Positions 4,993 through 6,278 of a stretch of DNA of 6,278 nucleotides are shown in pieces. The stretch spans positions 1 to 6,278 of the forward strand of contig JAKEHX010000453.1 in NCBI GenBank assembly GCA_022614795.1, written 5' to 3'. The DNA is from Planctomycetaceae bacterium. GTDB lineage: Bacteria; Planctomycetota; Planctomycetia; Pirellulales; Pirellulaceae. Position numbers and translations under genes: made by a program. Under the pieces are notes generated by a model. That model worked only from the letters and a program-made list of their open reading frames with translations, was not told the origin of the DNA and did not search any database. Numbering within the stretch: position 1 is the stretch's first letter; the number at the start of each line of letters is the position of its first letter.

Positions 4993-5020
4993 CCCTAGCC
5001 CCTAGCCCCCAGCCCCTAAG
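4993..5020 (-). repeat. Heptamer array with G-quadruplex motif (4 units)
   Basis: Plus-strand units are CCCTAGC, CCCTAGC, CCCCAGC, CCCTAAG, in exact 7-bp register. The opposite strand, which is the coding strand of the DUF11 gene that ends at 5027, has four G runs (GGGG, GGGGG, GGGG, GGG) separated by CT, CTA and CTA. This satisfies the standard G3+N1-7 quadruplex pattern. It lies 6 bp past that gene's stop, so it would be in the 3' end of its mRNA. Confidence 0.8.
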
Positions 5021-5026
5021 CTCTCT

Positions 5027-6278
5027 CTACCGCACTCGTGCCTGGAAGCGGATGATGCCGCCCTGATTCACCTTCAGCGGCTCGGTGATCTCCCAGCGGA
5101 GCACGAGCGATTCTTCGGGCAGCTTGGCCTCGGTCTTGAACTCGGCCTTCACGCTCGATTCGGCCGAGCCTTCGACGAACTCGAGGCGCGGCATCAGGTG
5201 GTCGATCACCATCACGTTGCCGATCGTCTGATCGCCGACGTTGTCAAACCGCAGCGTGAACTGGATGATCTCGCCGAGCTGGGCCTCGCTCTTGTCGGCG
5301 ATCTTGCAGATTCGCAGGCACGGCTTGCCTTCCAGCTCATACGTGACCGTCTCTTGCGGCTTGGCGGTGCCGCGGGCTTCTACGGCCGGCTGGCCGTCGA
5401 TGATGACCTGCACCGCTTGATTTAGCGTCCAGGTTTCGGCGGCGGAGACCCGCTCGGCCAGGCGGGCCTTTTCCGACGCATCGTATTGGCCGCGCTGAAT
5501 GAGCAGCAGGTTTTCGTGCGGCAAGAACGCGTCCGCCGCCAGAATCAGCCGCAAGGTCTGGTCGACGCCGATCCCACGGGTCCGGTCAATAAACCGCTGC
5601 GGCTGGTCGAGGCCCAACTGGGCCTCAAGCTGTTCAGGTTGCAGCACCGTCTTGGGGCCGCGGTTCTCTTCGTGAATATTGACCTTGACCGGCTTCTCGA
5701 CGCCGGCCATCCGCTCGTGACCTTCCCACAGGACGGGGCTGGTGATTTGCCGCACGGCCGCAAACCGCGGAGCATAGATGCAAACGCAATTGCTGGCCGA
5801 GATTTCGGACCGGCCATCGACCGTGTCGTAATGGGCGATCGTGTCTTCCTGGTCGAGGCCGACCACCGTAAAGTCCTGCTTCAGATGAGCGTCGTGATTT
5901 AGGTCGCCGCCGTCGCAGATGAATTCATCTTTGGGCCACGGGCCGGCAATGCCGTCGGGCGCCCACGACAGGCCGCCGTGGACGTCTTCGCTGAACTCGA
6001 ACGGCTGGCGTCCCTGGCAATGCGGGCAAAAGTTCTGCCGGTAGCTGTGCACTGTGCCATGCACGTGGTCGTGATGGCTGGGGCCGGTCCAGGCGACTGG
6101 CGGCAGCGACTGCGGAATGTGCTGCGCCTGCTGGACGGGAGAGGAATTGCGAGCCGGCTTGCTCAAAGCCCCGGCCATTGGCCGGGGTGATGCCTCGCCA
6201 CCGTCCGATGCTTGAACGGTTGCGGCTTGGCCAGTCTGGTCAGCGTCACGCCGAACGAGCGACTGGCAAGAGCAAAGA
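5027..6278 (-). CDS. DUF11-domain planctomycete envelope protein (5' partial)
   Basis: The frame ends at TAG 5027-5029 and is open to the right edge, so the N-terminus is missing. The ATG at 6178 is internal or at best an alternative start; 33 more codons lie upstream in the window and begin LCSCQSL, which resembles the end of a lipoprotein signal (lipobox-like LCSC). Counting from Met-6178, there is a Pro/His-rich segment (20-45), a CPHC pair (51-54), a conserved-looking central part with WAPDGIAGPWP (72-82), DTIAHYDTVDGR (112-123) and CVCIYAPRFAAVR (131-143), and a C-terminal DUF11 domain (about 288-383) with FDNVGDQTIGNVMVIDHLMP and LVLRWEITEPL. DUF11 is a beta-sandwich repeat found in surface and envelope proteins. 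I recall similar long single-DUF11 proteins in planctomycetes. The role is probably structural at the cell surface; the exact function is unknown. Confidence 0.85.
   Translation of the reverse strand, partial: LCSCQSLVRRDADQTGQAATVQASDGGEASPRPMAGALSKPARNSSPVQQAQHIPQSLPPVAWTGPSHHDHVHGTVHSYRQNFCPHCQGRQPFEFSEDVHGGLSWAPDGIAGPWPKDEFICDGGDLNHDAHLKQDFTVVGLDQEDTIAHYDTVDGRSEISASNCVCIYAPRFAAVRQITSPVLWEGHERMAGVEKPVKVNIHEENRGPKTVLQPEQLEAQLGLDQPQRFIDRTRGIGVDQTLRLILAADAFLPHENLLLIQRGQYDASEKARLAERVSAAETWTLNQAVQVIIDGQPAVEARGTAKPQETVTYELEGKPCLRICKIADKSEAQLGEIIQFTLRFDNVGDQTIGNVMVIDHLMPRLEFVEGSAESSVKAEFKTEAKLPEESLVLRWEITEPLKVNQGGIIRFQARVR

Noticed and set aside
1..6278. tRNA or rRNA genes
   Set aside because: No cloverleaf-like segments or rRNA-conserved stretches were recognised by eye on either strand.

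Overview
The window looks like chromosomal DNA from a GC-rich planctomycete, probably a member of the Pirellulales or a relative. The evidence is a DUF1559 protein with a type IV prepilin leader, a long DUF11 surface protein of a planctomycete-restricted kind, a secreted esterase of a type common in planctomycetes, and short telomere-like heptamer arrays between genes. This is judged from protein signatures alone; no search was run.

Layout from left to right. Positions 1-90 hold the 3' end of an unidentified plus-strand gene. It converges on a minus-strand block, read right to left: a secreted alpha/beta hydrolase (1244-2146) that appears truncated at its C-terminus, a DUF2062 membrane protein (607-1209) and a DinB-family metal-binding protein (94-600). 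The gaps of 34 and 6 bp suggest one transcript. A 248-bp divergent spacer (2147-2394) carries a good sigma70-like promoter for the DUF1559 gene (2395-3531, plus strand).

The most notable region is about 3541-4990. Three copies of a GC-rich palindrome lie here, with arms CACGCCCACGC / GCGTGGGCGTG. They are arranged as copy A, a gene for a PD-(D/E)XK nuclease-fold protein (3676-4182), copy B, a REP-associated tyrosine (HUH) transposase gene (4358-4915), and copy C. Copies A and C are inverted relative to each other, and their outer flanks match further (ATCGGGTGCCA at 3541; TGGCACCCCGAT at 4979). The whole could therefore be a REP-bounded composite element that carries a nuclease-like cargo gene next to its transposase. 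That reading is inference.

From 5027 to the window edge runs the minus-strand DUF11 gene, whose 5' end lies outside the window. Its stop codon is followed by a four-unit heptamer array that gives a G-quadruplex motif on the coding strand. A degenerate array of the same kind follows the truncated esterase and supplies its stop codon. Apart from the operon-like block and the REP/transposase group, the genes show no shared pathway.
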